Shown here: in pieces, positions 8,733 through 17,280 of the stretch
Layout: the number at the start of each line of letters is the position of its first letter
Position numbering within the stretch: position 1 is the first letter of the stretch
Assembly: GCF_014332695.1 (NCBI RefSeq)
Contig: NZ_MBUA01000031.1
Location: forward strand, 62,001 to 126,000
Source of the DNA: Flavihumibacter stibioxidans
Lineage (GTDB): Bacteria > Bacteroidota > Bacteroidia > Chitinophagales > Chitinophagaceae
Direction: 5' to 3'
DNA: 64,000 nt
The notes under the pieces: generated by a model
The model's database searches: none
What the model saw: only the letters and a program-made list of their open reading frames with translations
Told to the model about the DNA's origin: nothing
Translations under genes and position numbers: made by a program

Positions 8733-9326
8733 TTATTGGTTTTTACGACTGTTTATTTCGTCGCGGATTGCGATGGCCCTGATATAATCTTCCTGTTCCA
8801 GCACTTCATTGAGCAGCACATTCAGTTCATCCAGGCTGAGTGCATGCAGGTCTTCATTTCCGGTTGGTTCTTTCTCGGAGGATGATGTAACCTGCTTTTT
8901 CTTTTTGGTGGAAGTATCTTCCATCAGGATGCCTGCACTGTCGAGGATATTCTCGTAGGTATAAATCGGGCAACCAAAACGGACAGCCAGTGCCAGGGCG
9001 TCTGAAGTACGGGAGTCTATTTCCACTGTATCATTTTCGCCTACGCATACCAGTTTGGAATAGAAAATACCTTCCTGAAGGTCACTGATGATGATTTCAG
9101 TAAGGTCCACATTAAAGGCACTCATAAAATTCTTCATGAGATCATGGGTGAGGGGTCTGCTGGGTTGCATTTTTTCCAAAGCCACCGCAATTGCCTGCGC
9201 TTCAAAACCACCGATAACAATTGGCAGGCGACGCAAGCCGTTTACTTCCCCCAAAACAACGGCATATGAATGCGTTTGGGTGATACTGTGCGACAAGGCA
9301 ACTATTTCCAGTTCTATCTTCCTCAT
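8733..9326 (-). CDS. DUF151 bifunctional-nuclease-family protein with C-terminal UVR-like motif
   Basis: 197 residues. The DUF151 domain covers about 1-130 (LEIVALSHSITQTHSYAVVLGE, RLPIVIGGFEAQAIAVALEK, DSRTSDALALAVRFGCPIY). A Lys/Ser/Thr-rich linker follows. Then comes a C-terminal pair of helices (LDELNVLLNEVLEQEDYIRAI...AIRDEINSR) like the UvrB/UvrC interaction motif. Plant and bacterial members have reported nuclease activity, but the cellular role in Bacteroidota is unknown. The UVR-like tail suggests protein-protein contact. It lies upstream of ispE. A TAGTTTCG sequence (9344-9337 on the minus strand) may be its -7 box. Confidence 0.88.
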   Translation of the reverse strand: MRKIELEIVALSHSITQTHSYAVVLGEVNGLRRLPIVIGGFEAQAIAVALEKMQPSRPLTHDLMKNFMSAFNVDLTEIIISDLQEGIFYSKLVCVGENDTVEIDSRTSDALALAVRFGCPIYTYENILDSAGILMEDTSTKKKKQVTSSSEKEPTGNEDLHALSLDELNVLLNEVLEQEDYIRAIAIRDEINSRKNQ

Positions 9327-9364
9327 AATGAAGTCACGAAACTAAGGCATTTTATGAAAAAATT

Positions 9365-9433
9365 GAGAGGTGAAAGGAGAGAAGTGATCGTCCGGAACAG
9401 AAATTCCATCTCACCTCTCGCTTCTCACCTCTT
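9365..9433. repeat. Imperfect inverted repeat built of GAGAGGTGA/GAGAAG units
   Basis: Left arm 9365-9387 (GAGAGGTGA then AGGAGAGAAGTGA) is nearly complementary to 9409-9433 (reverse reading AAGAGGTGAGAAGCGAGAGG and on). The arms enclose about 21 bases and form a stem of roughly 23 pairs. Within each arm the GAGAGGTGA-type unit is itself repeated. It starts 14 bases past the etfA stop on the minus strand and could act as terminator, mRNA stabiliser or mobile repeat. There is no T run. Confidence 0.75.
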
Positions 9434-9447
9434 AGTTTCCATCCGGA

Positions 9448-10410
9448 TCAGGCGCCCTTCAATTTCTTCACTGCATCAATTACTTTGGGCATTACTTCAA
9501 ACGCGTCGCCCACAATGCCATAATCGGCAGCTTTAAAGAATGGTGCTTCGGGATCCTTATTTATCACTACAATGACTTTACTACGGTTTACACCGGCCAG
9601 GTGCTGGATGGCACCTGAAATGCCGACAGCAAAATAAAGGTTGGGGGCAATGGATCCACCAGTCTGGCCAACATGTTCATGGTGTGGCCTCCAGTGGGCA
9701 TCAGCAACGGCACGGCTGCAGGCAGTGGCTGCACCAATCAGTCCGGCCAGCTCCTCGATCATACCCCAGTTTTCAGATCCCTTCAGGCCCCTGCCACCAC
9801 TGATCACCAGTTCCGCCTCACTTAATGGAATCTGTCCCTGCACCTTGTTGGTAGCCAGGTGTTTTACCCTGGGCGCATCGATGGAAGCATTGAAGGCAAC
9901 CACCTCTGCAGTTCCCTCACCGGCTACTGGTGAAAAAGCATTCGGGGTAAGGCCGATGATTTTGATGGGAGACAGAACATTGACGTTGGCAAATGCTTTT
10001 CCGCTGAAAACTCCTTTTTTAACTACGAACCCGTTGGAAGTATCAGGAAGGGAAACCGCTCCTGCTACCAGACCGGCTTTAAGCCTTGCCGACAATCCGG
10101 GAGCGATTGCTTTCCCATTTACATTATTGGATAACACCACCACTGTTGCCTGGCATGCTTCTGTAACCTGGCCGATAACCCTGGTATAGGTTTGGGCATC
10201 GAAATGGTTCAGCATTTCATTGTTCACATGGTGTACTTTTTTTATGCCATATTTTCCCAGCATGGAAAGATCGGCGCTGCTGTTGCCAACCACAACGGCT
10301 TCTGCCTGGGTGCTGGTTTGTTCAGCCAGCCGTGCGCCATAGCTGGCGGCTTCAAATGATGATTTTTTGATCTGGCCCTCAGCCTGGTCGATATATATTA
10401 ATACAGACAT
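9448..10410 (-). CDS. etfA: Electron transfer flavoprotein, alpha subunit
   Basis: Subunit of the soluble FAD heterodimer that carries electrons from acyl-CoA and other dehydrogenases to the quinone pool. 320 residues. The C-terminal FAD domain shows [15 protein letters not shown], the conserved GASRAVADA-type region as [40 protein letters not shown] and [24 protein letters not shown]. The start is ATG 10410 ([18 protein letters not shown]). It lies 46 bases after etfB, the usual etfBA order. Downstream is the GAGAGGTGA inverted repeat. Confidence 0.97.
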   Translation of the reverse strand: MSVLIYIDQAEGQIKKSSFEAASYGARLAEQTSTQAEAVVVGNSSADLSMLGKYGIKKVHHVNNEMLNHFDAQTYTRVIGQVTEACQATVVVLSNNVNGKAIAPGLSARLKAGLVAGAVSLPDTSNGFVVKKGVFSGKAFANVNVLSPIKIIGLTPNAFSPVAGEGTAEVVAFNASIDAPRVKHLATNKVQGQIPLSEAELVISGGRGLKGSENWGMIEELAGLIGAATACSRAVADAHWRPHHEHVGQTGGSIAPNLYFAVGISGAIQHLAGVNRSKVIVVINKDPEAPFFKAADYGIVGDAFEVMPKVIDAVKKLKGA

Positions 10411-10456
10411 GATAATTGGTTGATAAATGTGGGGGAATCAGGTTTTAAACAGGTAA

Positions 10457-11200
10457 TCAAAACAGTTTTGCCTCTTCATGTAAGAGGCGAACCAGTTCTT
10501 CCGGTTGGTCAGCCGAAACCAGTTTTACGCCTGCTTTGGCTGGTGGTAATTCAAAACCAACAATGGCTGTCAGTGGGTCTGCCGCAACAGGTTCCACCAC
10601 TTTTAATGGTTTGGTTCGGGCACCCATAATCCCTTTCATATTAGGTATACGTTGTTCTGCCATTCCTTTCTGACAGCTCACCACCAGTGGCAATGCGGCT
10701 TCGGCAACTTCTTCTCCACCTTCAATTTCACGCGATACCGTAGCTATGGTTCCGTTCAGGTCTAACTTTGTGGCCAGAGAAATGAAGGGAATGTCAAGCA
10801 GTTCAGCCAGCATTCCGCCAATGGATGCACCATTAAAATCCAGGGTTTCTTTTCCCGTTAATATAAGGTCATATGCTCCGTCTTTTGCAATAGCTGCGAT
10901 TTGTGAAGCGATGGAAAAACTGTCCTGGCTGTCAAAGTTTACCCTGATGGCTTCGTCGCCACCCAATGCCAGCGCTTTACGGATGATGGGTTCGGTATCG
11001 GCTCCGCCAACATTTACCAGGTGAATTACTGTGGCAGGATCCTTTTCCTTTAATTCAATGGCACGAACAAGTGCATACCATTCATCATAGGGGTTGATGA
11101 TCCACTGCACACCATCTGCCGCGAATTTCGTGTTGTTGTCCACGAAAGCTATTTTTGCAGTAGTGTCCGGTGTTTTACTAATACAAACTAGAATTTTCAT
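10457..11200 (-). CDS. etfB: Electron transfer flavoprotein, beta subunit
   Basis: Partner of EtfA, binding AMP and docking to dehydrogenases; 247 residues. It starts MKILVCISKTPDTTAKIAF. Family features are INPYDEWYALVRAIELKE, YDLILTGKETLDFNGASIGGMLAELL and, near the C-terminus, PNMKGIMGARTKPL. It is the first gene of etfBA. A TATATTTG box lies 49-57 bases upstream. The pair points to beta-oxidation or amino-acid oxidation coupled to respiration. Confidence 0.96.
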   Translation of the reverse strand: MKILVCISKTPDTTAKIAFVDNNTKFAADGVQWIINPYDEWYALVRAIELKEKDPATVIHLVNVGGADTEPIIRKALALGGDEAIRVNFDSQDSFSIASQIAAIAKDGAYDLILTGKETLDFNGASIGGMLAELLDIPFISLATKLDLNGTIATVSREIEGGEEVAEAALPLVVSCQKGMAEQRIPNMKGIMGARTKPLKVVEPVAADPLTAIVGFELPPAKAGVKLVSADQPEELVRLLHEEAKLF

Positions 11201-11249
11201 ACAGCTGCTTTTTCGTATTTAAAAGTTGTTTATGCAACTAAATGGCATA

Positions 11250-11257
11250 CAAATATA
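11250..11257 (-). promoter_or_regulatory. Possible -7 box of etfBA
   Basis: TATATTTG on the minus strand fits TAnnTTTG, about 50 bases upstream of the etfB start. No TTG is seen at the expected -33 position. Confidence 0.4.
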
Positions 11258-11311
11258 ATCAGGAGTAAAGATAAATCAGCGGATGTATAAATTATTTTTT
11301 GCAAAGCGAAT

Positions 11312-11623
11312 ATGGATCGAATACAGAAATTAAAGGCGTTTTTAGCCGAGGCTCCGTCCGATAGTTTTTTGAAGCATGCTTTGGCATTGGAATTAATAAA
11401 ACTGGGCGACGAAATGCAGGCCAGGGAATTGTTTGAACAAATCCTGGAAAAGGATCCGGAGTATATCGGCACTTACTACCATCTTGCCAGACTGCTGGAA
11501 AGGGCAGGGGATATCCAGGCTGCCATCACCTGTTATCAAAAGGGAATGGATGCAGCGGGCAGGGCTGGTGATCAGCATGCTTTCGGGGAACTCCGGTCAG
11601 CTCTGGAGGAACTTACTTTCTAA
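11312..11623 (+). CDS. Small tetratricopeptide-repeat protein
   Basis: 103 residues, no signal peptide. Two to three TPR-like helical pairs are visible: DSFLKHALALELIKLGDEMQARELFEQIL, then DPEYIGTYYHLARLLERAGDIQAAITCYQKG. The A/G/Y spacing is typical of TPR, and a third partial helix pair follows at GDQHAFGELRSALEEL. It is probably a cytoplasmic protein-interaction adaptor; partners are unknown. It is divergent from etfB, and its 3' end overlaps the convergent membrane-protein gene by 11 bases. Confidence 0.83.
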   Translation: MDRIQKLKAFLAEAPSDSFLKHALALELIKLGDEMQARELFEQILEKDPEYIGTYYHLARLLERAGDIQAAITCYQKGMDAAGRAGDQHAFGELRSALEELTF

Positions 11624-12299
11624 CGGCAGCGAGTGTGGCCGGTAAATTATTCCTGGTATAAAACCAGCTCATGACACCGGCAAGCATCAGTAACCGAAAA
11701 ATGAAATACCCCCAGTAGTTGATATTCCAGGCATCACTGATGCTGTGCATACTTGTTACAAAGAGGTAGCATGTTTCGATAACCAGATATATGAAATTAT
11801 AGAACAGGAATCCGGCAATTAATAAAAATTTACTGACATATCCGGCACTTTCGATGAAATGGGATTTCCTGTATAACATCATCATGGCATAAACCGAAAC
11901 AACCAGGTACCATAAGGATGGCAGCATCAGGTTCCAGTAATGTGTTTTGAATACACCCTGAAAAAACAAGGTCAGGATCCAGGTACCCAGTACCGGAAGA
12001 ATGGATATTAACAGGAATTTGCGGAAACGGTCATCATTCCACAGGAAGTAAAAGAATCCCAAACCACTCAGTGTATCTGCATGCATGGTAAGATTGCTGA
12101 CCAGTTCGTATTCCCTTGATTGCATTTGATAAAAATACCCCAGGATGAATAAACTGATGCTGTAAAGGGCATTGATTCCGATGAAAAGGAACAATTTATT
12201 ATTCCAGCCCTTTTTTATCAGTAAAATTGCAGTGATGCAAATCAGTGAAAGGAGGGTCAGATTATCAATAAGGGAAATTAAATAACCTTTGTCTGGCAT
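11613..12299 (-). CDS. Seven-segment integral membrane protein, unknown function
   Basis: 228 residues with about seven hydrophobic segments (for example LTLLSLICITAILLI, LFLFIGINALYSISLFILG, FLLISILPVLGTWILTLFF). Loops contain many aromatic residues (NDDRFRKF, FKTHYWNL). I recognise no named family and no catalytic motif. Similar seven-segment proteins of unknown role are common in Chitinophagaceae. ATG 12299 is the first start. The last codons overlap the convergent TPR gene by 11 bases. Confidence 0.7.
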   Translation of the reverse strand: MPDKGYLISLIDNLTLLSLICITAILLIKKGWNNKLFLFIGINALYSISLFILGYFYQMQSREYELVSNLTMHADTLSGLGFFYFLWNDDRFRKFLLISILPVLGTWILTLFFQGVFKTHYWNLMLPSLWYLVVSVYAMMMLYRKSHFIESAGYVSKFLLIAGFLFYNFIYLVIETCYLFVTSMHSISDAWNINYWGYFIFRLLMLAGVMSWFYTRNNLPATLAAVRK

Positions 12300-12401
12300 T
12301 TTCTAAAATAACTTAAGAATAGGTTTAATATAACAACACTAAAGTAGCTGTTGAATTATTAATTTCTATCGTAATTATACGAGTACAAATACTCTTTTTT
12401 T

Positions 12402-13781
12402 ATGCACCCATTAAACCGGGCCTTTGCTCATTTTGTAAAACAGGAAAAACTCTTCACCAGGTCACAGCGATTATTGGTTGCTGTGAGTGGCGGGCTTGAC
12501 TCTGTTGTGCTTTGTCATTTATTGAAAATGGGTGGTTTTGATTTTGAAATTGCGCATGTGAATTTTCAATTGAGGGGGGATGAAAGTGAGCGGGATGCAG
12601 CTTTTGTGATTGAATTGGCGAATCAGATGGGGGTGCCATTTCATATTACCCGTCAGGATACAATGGCCTATGCCGCCAGCAATAAATGTTCGGTTCAGGT
12701 AGCAGCCCGGCAGTTACGGTATCAATGGTTTGAGGAACTGATCCGGTCCTCAGGTGATACGGCCAAACCTCTGGAATGCCTGCTCACGGCACACCATGCG
12801 AATGATAATGCGGAAACAGTTTTATTGAATCTGTTCAGGGGAACCGGCCTGCAGGGTATGCGGGGAATTTTACCGGTACGGGATAAAATCAGGCGCCCGC
12901 TGCTGTTTGCGGCAAGGGAGGATTTGCTTGATTTTGCCGTTAAGGAAAAGATCATTTGGGTGGAAGACAGTTCCAATATTTCGGAGAAATACGCCCGGAA
13001 CTTTATAAGGTTGTCTGTAATTCCACTTGTACAGCAACAGTATCCTTCACTTGTTGGTACCCTGAATGACACGGCGTATCATTTCAGGCAGGTACAGTCC
13101 TTTTACGATCATTCCATGGCTACAGTCCTAAGGAAATTAATCGTCCGGAAAGGGAATGAACAGATGGTGCCCATCGGAAGGTTACGCCAGTTGCCAGGTA
13201 CTGAAGCAGTGTTGTTTTCCTGGCTCAATCCTTTTGGATTTAGTTCGGAACAGACCAGGGCTTGCCTGGCATTGCTGGATAGCCAGACTGGTCACTATAT
13301 TGATGGCAGTGGTACAAATTTGGAATCAATTTCATTCCGCCTGTTGAAGGACAGGAACTGGCTGGTACTGTCTCCGCTTGAATCACAGGATAACGGGATC
13401 ATGCTTCTTGAAAAAGACCAGGGACAGTTAAGTCTTGCAGGTGGCAGGCTTGAGTGGGAAACCATACCCTATACCGGGCAGTCCATTCCGGCAGATAAAA
13501 ACACAGCCTTCCTGGATGCTGCTGATATCGTTTACCCCTTACTGTTGCGGAAGTGGAAGCAGGGAGATTATTTTTACCCCATGGGCATGAGAAAGAAAAA
13601 GAAACTCGCACGTTTTTTTATTGATGCCAGGATCAGCCGGGTAGAAAAAGAAAGAATAAGAATACTGGAAAGCGCCCGGAAAATTATCTGGTTAGTGGGA
13701 CAGAGAATAGACGACCGGTTTAAAATTACCCCCGGTACAAAAACGGTGCTGGTTATGCGCTTCCACGAAACTGGTGTCTGA
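12402..13781 (+). CDS. tilS: tRNA(Ile)-lysidine synthetase
   Basis: ATP-dependent enzyme that changes C34 of the tRNA-Ile CAT anticodon to lysidine so that it reads AUA. 459 residues. The PP-loop is VAVSGGLDSVVLCHLL; then come the conserved NFQLRGDESERDAAFV and LLTAHHANDNAETVLLNLFRGTG, and the LLFAAREDLLDF and EDSSN elements. The C-terminal TilS substrate-binding domain is present (LRKWKQGDYFYPMGMRKKKKLARFFID...IWLVGQRIDDRFK). The last codons GTC TGA fall in a GTCTGAC motif related to the repeat block that starts 6 bases later. Expected to be essential. Confidence 0.96.
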   Translation: MHPLNRAFAHFVKQEKLFTRSQRLLVAVSGGLDSVVLCHLLKMGGFDFEIAHVNFQLRGDESERDAAFVIELANQMGVPFHITRQDTMAYAASNKCSVQVAARQLRYQWFEELIRSSGDTAKPLECLLTAHHANDNAETVLLNLFRGTGLQGMRGILPVRDKIRRPLLFAAREDLLDFAVKEKIIWVEDSSNISEKYARNFIRLSVIPLVQQQYPSLVGTLNDTAYHFRQVQSFYDHSMATVLRKLIVRKGNEQMVPIGRLRQLPGTEAVLFSWLNPFGFSSEQTRACLALLDSQTGHYIDGSGTNLESISFRLLKDRNWLVLSPLESQDNGIMLLEKDQGQLSLAGGRLEWETIPYTGQSIPADKNTAFLDAADIVYPLLLRKWKQGDYFYPMGMRKKKKLARFFIDARISRVEKERIRILESARKIIWLVGQRIDDRFKITPGTKTVLVMRFHETGV

Positions 13782-13787
13782 CATGTC

Positions 13788-13926
13788 GGATTTGAGCCGT
13801 CTGACGTTTAGGATTTGAGCCGTCTGACGTTTAGCATTATTGAATACGGTGGATACTAACGTCAGACGGCTTTCGGGGAAAACGTCAGACGGCTTTCGGG
13901 GAAAACGTCAGACAGCTTTCCCGGAA
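13788..13926. repeat. Inverted tandem array of 23-base repeats, core CGTCTGACG/CGTCAGACG
   Basis: Two tandem 23-base copies (13788-13810, 13811-13833) carry GAGCCGTCTGACGTTTA. After a 24-base spacer come three tandem 23-base copies (13858-13880, 13881-13903, 13904-13926) carrying the complement AACGTCAGACGGCTTTC. The last copy is slightly diverged (CAGACAGC, CCCGG). The halves can fold into a large stem. The block fills nearly the whole 159-base gap between convergent tilS and the rhomboid gene. Related cores occur at 54854-54911 and 55570-55602. There are no unique spacers, so it is not CRISPR. Confidence 0.93.
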
Positions 13927-13940
13927 CCTAAACACCTGAA

Positions 13941-14585
13941 TTAATACCGTTCCTTAATTGCTTCAATGAATGATTTGATAACATCAAAATTGGCCAGCAA
14001 TTTAGCTGCGATTATAGTGTATAACACCCCGAAAATTGCACCTGAAAAGTGAGCCCGGTGGCCGATATTATCGCCGCCTCTTTTGGCCAGGTAGGCTGAT
14101 AATGCCAGAAATATAAACCCGAAAATATAACCCGGAATATCGATCGGAATAAACATCAGGCGGATAGGAGTGGCGGGGTTCAGCAGGATGGCTGAAAAGA
14201 TGACGGCTGAAACAGCCCCGGATGCACCCAGTGCCCGGTATGAATAGTTTTTTCTATACTGAAAATAATCTGGCAGCACGGAGAAAATAAGGGCCAGCAG
14301 GTACAACATCAGGTAAACCAGTTTACCCTTACTGCCAAATAATCCCGGATGAGCGAAAAGATAAACCTCCAGGAATTCACCAAAGGAAAAAAGTGAAATC
14401 ATGTTGAAGGCAAGGTGCATCAGGTCGCCGTGCACAAACCCACAGGTTAAAAACCGGTAATACTGCTTGCGGCTGTCGATTACTGCGGGCCAGAACAGCA
14501 GATCTTCTTTTACTTTTTCCTTATTGAATGCTGTAAATGAGATCACAACAGTCAGTAATACAATGGATAGGGTAATACTAATCAT
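13941..14585 (-). CDS. Rhomboid-family intramembrane serine protease (short form)
   Basis: 214 residues, six to seven hydrophobic segments. The catalytic serine is in ALGASGAVSAVIFSAIL and the catalytic histidine in GHRAHFSGAIFGVLYTI. The usual HGDLMHLAFNMISLFSFGEFLE segment with its asparagine is present. Unlike the rhomboid at 1533-2663 it has no N- or C-terminal extra domains. It lies 39 bases after rlmH on the same strand, so they may be co-transcribed. Downstream is the CGTCTGACG repeat block. Substrate unknown. Confidence 0.9.
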   Translation of the reverse strand: MISITLSIVLLTVVISFTAFNKEKVKEDLLFWPAVIDSRKQYYRFLTCGFVHGDLMHLAFNMISLFSFGEFLEVYLFAHPGLFGSKGKLVYLMLYLLALIFSVLPDYFQYRKNYSYRALGASGAVSAVIFSAILLNPATPIRLMFIPIDIPGYIFGFIFLALSAYLAKRGGDNIGHRAHFSGAIFGVLYTIIAAKLLANFDVIKSFIEAIKERY

Positions 14586-14624
14586 GTGCGAAAGATAAAC
14601 AATTTCAATCAGGCATTAAACGCC

Positions 14625-15089
14625 TCAGTCATGGTGATATTTTTCATTCCTGAGAATGGTACAGGCCCGGTATACCTGTTCAGCCAGCACCAGCCTTGCG
14701 ATCTGGTGGGGGAATACCAGTTTGGACAGGCTCCAGGTGAAATCGGCCCTTTGTTGTACCGAAGAATCAACGCCATAGGCGCCACCGATCAGGAAAATCA
14801 ATTGCTTGCGGCTTTCATTGGCACGCTGCTGTAACAGGCTGGAAAGTTCAGGGGAACTGATATTCTTACCCCGCTCATCAAGAAGTACCAGGTAATCATC
14901 TTTTTGCAGATACTGAAGAACCTGCTGTGCTTCGGCCTTTTTAATGGCGGCCGGTTCAGTTAACTTGGATGGCGGAAGTAATTTCCATTCGCAGGGAAAA
15001 TATCGGTTGATCCTTTGGGTGAAATCTTCCACAGCCAGACGTGTTGTCGGGTCCTGTTGTTTGCCAATGGTGAGCAGCTGGATTTTCAT
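14625..15089 (-). CDS. rlmH: 23S rRNA pseudouridine-1915 N3-methyltransferase
   Basis: SPOUT-fold SAM methyltransferase acting on helix 69 of 23S rRNA in the assembled ribosome. 154 residues from ATG 15089 (MKIQLLTIGKQQDP); the frame open to 15101 adds four residues. Family marks are LDERGKNISSPELSSLLQ, the SAM-binding LIFLIGGAYGVD and the C-terminal LVLAEQVYRACTILRNEKYHHD, ending in the YHH motif. The length matches the family (about 155). It is followed by the rhomboid gene 39 bases downstream. Confidence 0.96.
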   Translation of the reverse strand: MKIQLLTIGKQQDPTTRLAVEDFTQRINRYFPCEWKLLPPSKLTEPAAIKKAEAQQVLQYLQKDDYLVLLDERGKNISSPELSSLLQQRANESRKQLIFLIGGAYGVDSSVQQRADFTWSLSKLVFPHQIARLVLAEQVYRACTILRNEKYHHD

Positions 15090-15099
15090 GATTATATCC

Positions 15100-15130
15100 A
15101 AAAAAAATGCCCTGCAAACGCAGGGCTTTT
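15100..15130 (-). terminator. Rho-independent terminator of tRNA-Arg
   Basis: On the minus strand a perfect 7-base stem GCCCTGC / GCAGGGC with loop GTTT is followed by A and then eight T. It lies between tRNA-Arg and rlmH, ending 11 bases before the rlmH start, so rlmH probably needs its own promoter or read-through. Confidence 0.92.
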
Positions 15131-15131
15131 G

Positions 15132-15205
15132 TGACTCCGTCAGGATTCAAACCTGAAACCTTCTGATCCGTAGTCAGATGCTCTATTCAGTTGAGCTACG
15201 GAGCC
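15132..15205 (-). tRNA. tRNA-Arg (ACG)
   Basis: On the minus strand, acceptor GGCTCCG pairs with CGGAGTC (one G-T pair). The D arm contains GTAGCTCAACTGAATAGAGC, and the anticodon arm TCTGA-CTACGGA-TCAGA gives anticodon ACG, expected to be edited to ICG. The T loop is TTTGAAT. Unlike tRNA-Cys, the CCA end is not encoded. Confidence 0.95.
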
Positions 15206-15223
15206 ATTCCCGTTAAGGGAGTG

Positions 15224-15255
15224 CAAAGATAAGGGAAACGGCTTTTAAATTCCAA
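15224..15255 (-). promoter_or_regulatory. Promoter of tRNA-Arg
   Basis: On the minus strand TTG (15255-15253), a 21-base spacer and TATCTTTG (15231-15224) match the Bacteroidota consensus. The box ends 18 bases before the mature tRNA 5' end. The -33 element lies inside a hairpin that may also end nagB transcription. Confidence 0.65.
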
Positions 15256-15267
15256 AATTTCAAAGCC
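15240..15267 (-). terminator. Weak hairpin downstream of the NagB fusion gene
   Basis: GGCTTT/AAAGCC with inner AAATT/AATTT forms a stem with one mismatch, 16 bases past the stop. No T run follows, so terminator function is uncertain. Confidence 0.35.
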
Positions 15268-15283
15268 ATTTTCCCTGAAAATT

Positions 15284-17191
15284 TTAATAGTGCCAGCGTA
15301 CAAACGCTTCCATAGCAGCATATTGTGTTAATCCGAGCTGGGCATACAGCCTGGCTGTATTGGCGTTACGGTCTTCCGCACGCTGCCAGAATTCGCGTGA
15401 ATCCGAGCCCTGGAAAGGAACCATGTCTTTTTGAGACTGATGGATGAATATGCCGAAACGCTTTTTCATTACCTGGTCCGGACTCATCGGTATGGCCATT
15501 TCAATTTCTTCAATATTCCATTCCTGCCATGCTCCTTTATACAGCCAAACCCAGCAATCCTTCACCCATTCGTCCCCTGCAGCTTTCAGGCGCCGCATGG
15601 ACTCAAAAACAACGTCGAGACAAACCTTATGGGTACCATGCGGGTCTGCCAGGTCACCGGCACAGAATATCTGCTGGGGTTTCACCTTCCGCAACAATTC
15701 CATGGTGATCACCACATCTTCTTCTCCCATCGGATTTTTCTCAATCTTGCCCGTTTCATAAAATGGCAGGTTCTGAAAATGGATGTTCTCATCCTTGATG
15801 CCCACATAACGACAGGTTGCCTTGGCTTCTCCCCGGCGGATCAATCCTTTGATTGACCTGATTTCGGGAGTATCACTTTCACTGGGTTTCTTGGTAGCCA
15901 GAAATTGCTGGGCTTTGGCGAGGATATCGCGCGATTTGCTGGAATCAATTCCCGAAATTTCTTCAAAGCCAACAGCGAAATCAATGAAGCGTGTAACAAA
16001 CTCATCAGTTACGGCGATGTTGCCGCTGGTCTGGTAAGCCACATGTACATCATGCCCCTGGTCGTGAAGGCGCATAAAAGTGCCGCCCATACTTATGATA
16101 TCGTCATCGGGGTGGGGAGAGAAGATGATGCAGGTTTTCGGATAGGGAGTGGAACGTTCCGGATGTGCCGGGATTACTGCATTTGGTTTTCCACCAGGCC
16201 ATCCTGTAATGCTGTCGCGAAGCATATAAAAAACCTGGAGGTTGATTTCGTAAGCATCTCCCTTTTCCACCAGCAGATCACCCAAACCATTGTCGTTGTA
16301 ATCGCTGTTGGTAAGTCCCAGTACCGGTTTGCCGCTTTTCAGCGCCATATTCACCACAGCTTTTTTAACCATTTGGGGAGTCCATTCTATATCGCCGGTG
16401 AGCCATGGGGAACGGAAACGGGTGAGGTCTGCCGCCGCCATTTCATCTACCACAAATACGGCATCATTGTGTTGTTGCAGCAGAGATGCAGGAATTTGTT
16501 CGGTAACTTCATCTTCCACAGCTTTCTGAATCACCGGGGCTTTCATTGGGCCCCAGGCCATCAGGTAAATCTTTTTGGCCTTCATAATGGTATCAATGCC
16601 CATGGTCACTGCCAGACGAGGTACCTGGGAAATATTGGCAAATTCAAATGAATTCGCAATTCTAGTGGAGTTTTCAAGGGTGATCAGGCGGGTACGGGAA
16701 AAACGACTGGAACCAGGTTCGTTAAAACCGATGTGCCCGTTGTTACCAATTCCCAGAATCTGTGCGTCAATGCCTCCGGCAGCTTCGATCATGGCATCAT
16801 ATTCGGCACAGTGTTTTTTTATATTCTCTTTAGGCCATTCCCCATTAGGGATATGACAATTGGCAGGATTAATATCCACATGGTTGAATAATTGCTCCTT
16901 CATGTACCGGTTATAACTCTGCAATGCATCGTTTGTAATCGGATAATATTCATCAAGGTTGAAGGTGATCACATTTTTAAAACTCAGGCCTTCTTCGCGA
17001 TGCAGCCGAACCAGTTCGGCGTATACGGTTTTGGGTGAAGAACCTGTGGCCAGTCCCAGTACGCAATTTTTGCCTTCTGCCTGTTTTTGCCGAATGATTC
17101 CGGCAATTTCATGGGCGATAAAAACGGAACCTTCTTTGAGGTTGTTGAAAATCCTGACTGGGATTTTCTCAAATGAATCTACCATGCTCAT
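15284..17191 (-). CDS. nagB: Glucosamine-6-phosphate deaminase fused to a PIG-L/LmbE-type deacetylase
   Basis: 635 residues with two enzyme domains. NagB (about 10-270) has VLGLATGSSPKTVY, the catalytic aspartate in TFNLDEYYPI, and GIGNNGHIGFNEPGSS with the active-site histidine. It turns glucosamine-6-phosphate into fructose-6-phosphate and ammonia. The C-terminal part (about 352-600) is PIG-L-like, with the metal motif FSPHPDDDIISMGGT and a second motif DLADPHGTHKVCLD. NagB alone has about 260 residues. The fusion is widespread in Bacteroidota. A role as GlcNAc-6-phosphate deacetylase feeding the NagB domain is plausible inference, not shown here. The start ATG 17191 has an alternative two codons on. 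A LacI-like operator and a palindrome lie about 90-130 bases upstream. Confidence 0.95.
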   Translation of the reverse strand: MSMVDSFEKIPVRIFNNLKEGSVFIAHEIAGIIRQKQAEGKNCVLGLATGSSPKTVYAELVRLHREEGLSFKNVITFNLDEYYPITNDALQSYNRYMKEQLFNHVDINPANCHIPNGEWPKENIKKHCAEYDAMIEAAGGIDAQILGIGNNGHIGFNEPGSSRFSRTRLITLENSTRIANSFEFANISQVPRLAVTMGIDTIMKAKKIYLMAWGPMKAPVIQKAVEDEVTEQIPASLLQQHNDAVFVVDEMAAADLTRFRSPWLTGDIEWTPQMVKKAVVNMALKSGKPVLGLTNSDYNDNGLGDLLVEKGDAYEINLQVFYMLRDSITGWPGGKPNAVIPAHPERSTPYPKTCIIFSPHPDDDIISMGGTFMRLHDQGHDVHVAYQTSGNIAVTDEFVTRFIDFAVGFEEISGIDSSKSRDILAKAQQFLATKKPSESDTPEIRSIKGLIRRGEAKATCRYVGIKDENIHFQNLPFYETGKIEKNPMGEEDVVITMELLRKVKPQQIFCAGDLADPHGTHKVCLDVVFESMRRLKAAGDEWVKDCWVWLYKGAWQEWNIEEIEMAIPMSPDQVMKKRFGIFIHQSQKDMVPFQGSDSREFWQRAEDRNANTARLYAQLGLTQYAAMEAFVRWHY

Positions 17192-17280
17192 ATTGGTCTT
17201 GTGCTTTAATTAGTGAACGAATGTAAAAAAATATGTGCTATGTAACTGATTTCATTTCACTTTATACTGTACCAAACCAA

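Noticed and set aside
13788-13926. CRISPR array
   Set aside because: Units are contiguous 23-mers without unique spacers and change orientation; no cas genes are present.
15905-16651. 248-codon plus-strand frame
   Set aside because: Antisense to the NagB fusion gene; no family motifs and it follows the codon pattern of the real gene.
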